From the NCBI RefSeq assembly GCF_900113445.1, contig NZ_FOPJ01000002.1:229721-293720 (forward strand): a DNA stretch of 64,000 nt, in the 5' to 3' direction. The notes under the pieces are model-generated. The model saw nothing but the letters and a program-made list of their open reading frames with translations. It ran no database searches and was not told the DNA's origin. Both the position numbers and the translations under genes were made by a program. This DNA comes from Corynebacterium spheniscorum. GTDB lineage: Bacteria; Actinomycetota; Actinomycetes; Mycobacteriales; Mycobacteriaceae. Shown here piece by piece: positions 63,770-64,000 of the stretch. Position 1 is the stretch's first letter, and the number at the start of each line of letters is the position of its first letter.

Positions 63770-64000
63770 TTGAAAAACATCAAACTTGGCCGCAAAATCT
63801 GGGCGATCCTAGCGATCCCCACTCTCGGCATAGCTTCGATGACTGTGCCCACTACTATCACCGGCGACACGCCTACAGCAAACGCGATTATGATCCACCC
63901 GAAGCCGAGAGCCGCGGAGGCCGCACCGGGTGAGGGTCAAGGCGAAGGCGAAGACCCCGCACCCGGCGAAGGTGAAGGTGAAGGCGAAGACCCCGCACCC
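63770..64000 (+). CDS. Secreted acidic-repeat protein, 3' truncated by window end
   Basis: 77 residues present, TTG start with AGGAAT upstream. Residues 1-39 are a signal peptide (KNIKLGRKIWAILAIPTLG, cleavage likely after TANA). After a short basic-hydrophobic segment the sequence becomes GEGxGEGEDPAP repeats from residue 54. Such Pro/Glu/Gly repeat stalks are typical of corynebacterial surface proteins with C-terminal anchors, which cannot be seen here. Start could be a later codon, but the signal peptide fits this one. Confidence 0.7.
   Translation, partial: MKNIKLGRKIWAILAIPTLGIASMTVPTTITGDTPTANAIMIHPKPRAAEAAPGEGQGEGEDPAPGEGEGEGEDPAP
63929..64000 (+). repeat. 36-bp tandem repeat, at least two copies
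   Basis: Two 36-bp units encoding GEGQGEGEDPAP and GEGEGEGEDPAP; the array runs off the window. Confidence 0.85.

Overview
The window is about 59% G+C chromosomal DNA from an actinobacterium, almost certainly a Corynebacterium. Reasons: the gene order hemW-hrcA-dnaJ-rsmE-phoH-ybeY-CBS protein-era-recO-uppS, the arsR-zur / glyS block, dgt-dnaG, a homodimeric-type pyruvate dehydrogenase E1 (aceE), the glnA2-glnE pair, a mycothiol-dependent dehydrogenase (mscR) paired with a metallo-beta-lactamase, a bifunctional RNase H/phosphatase next to rnpB, and many leaderless start codons preceded by TANNNT boxes. I cannot name the species from sequence alone.

Layout. 1-1254: 3' part of a long-chain acyl-CoA ligase. 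1378-13920: a nearly continuous plus-strand housekeeping block (haem or radical SAM factor, heat-shock repressor and DnaJ, 16S rRNA modification and maturation, pyridoxal kinase, Era, RecO, prenyl diphosphate synthase, a ferritin-like/VIT metal transporter). 14037-15221: minus-strand ArsR and Fur-family (Zur-like) regulators, facing glyS across a 630-bp spacer. 17239-20805: two uncharacterised proteins and a large TPM-domain envelope protein. 20846-25701: DUF218 protein, dGTPase, a secreted RNase with its barstar-type inhibitor, and primase. 25698-28782: small YtxH-like protein, YwiC-like membrane protein, MBL hydrolase and mscR. 28783-29520: two minus-strand tRNAs in G-rich, repeat-rich spacers. 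29591-35425: serine hydrolase, a small unknown protein, HNH endonuclease, HAD phosphatase, acyl-carrier-like protein and an alpha/beta hydrolase. 35605-38340: aceE. 38763-45566: DUF3052 protein, tRNA-Val, SURF1, tyrosine phosphatase, phosphoglycolate-type phosphatase, Nif3, zinc-ribbon protein, RNase H/phosphatase and the RNase P RNA. 45576-48716: degenerate galactokinase-like protein, small SPOR-like protein, CYTH protein and an unknown. 48834-58000: glnA2-glnE, an unknown, MFS transporter, sortase and thrC. 58380-62384: four-gene iron-siderophore ABC transporter behind a DtxR-like half box. 62523-63056: NUDIX hydrolase. 63057-64000: A+T-richer spacer with a possible 43-aa ORF, then the start of an acidic-repeat secreted protein cut by the window end.

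Most of the window is core genome. I did not find a clear unknown defence island, prophage, IS element or CRISPR array. The most interesting material is local: the RNase/barstar couple with a membrane anchor; a CDS whose 3' end runs antisense into tRNA-Val; four genes that each carry three in-frame 15-bp tandem units; an inverted repeat that spans the aceE -10 box and Shine-Dalgarno sequence; a primase lacking most zinc-finger ligands; an ACP with SSL in place of DSL; a galactokinase-like protein with degenerate motifs; and an unannotated small ORF.
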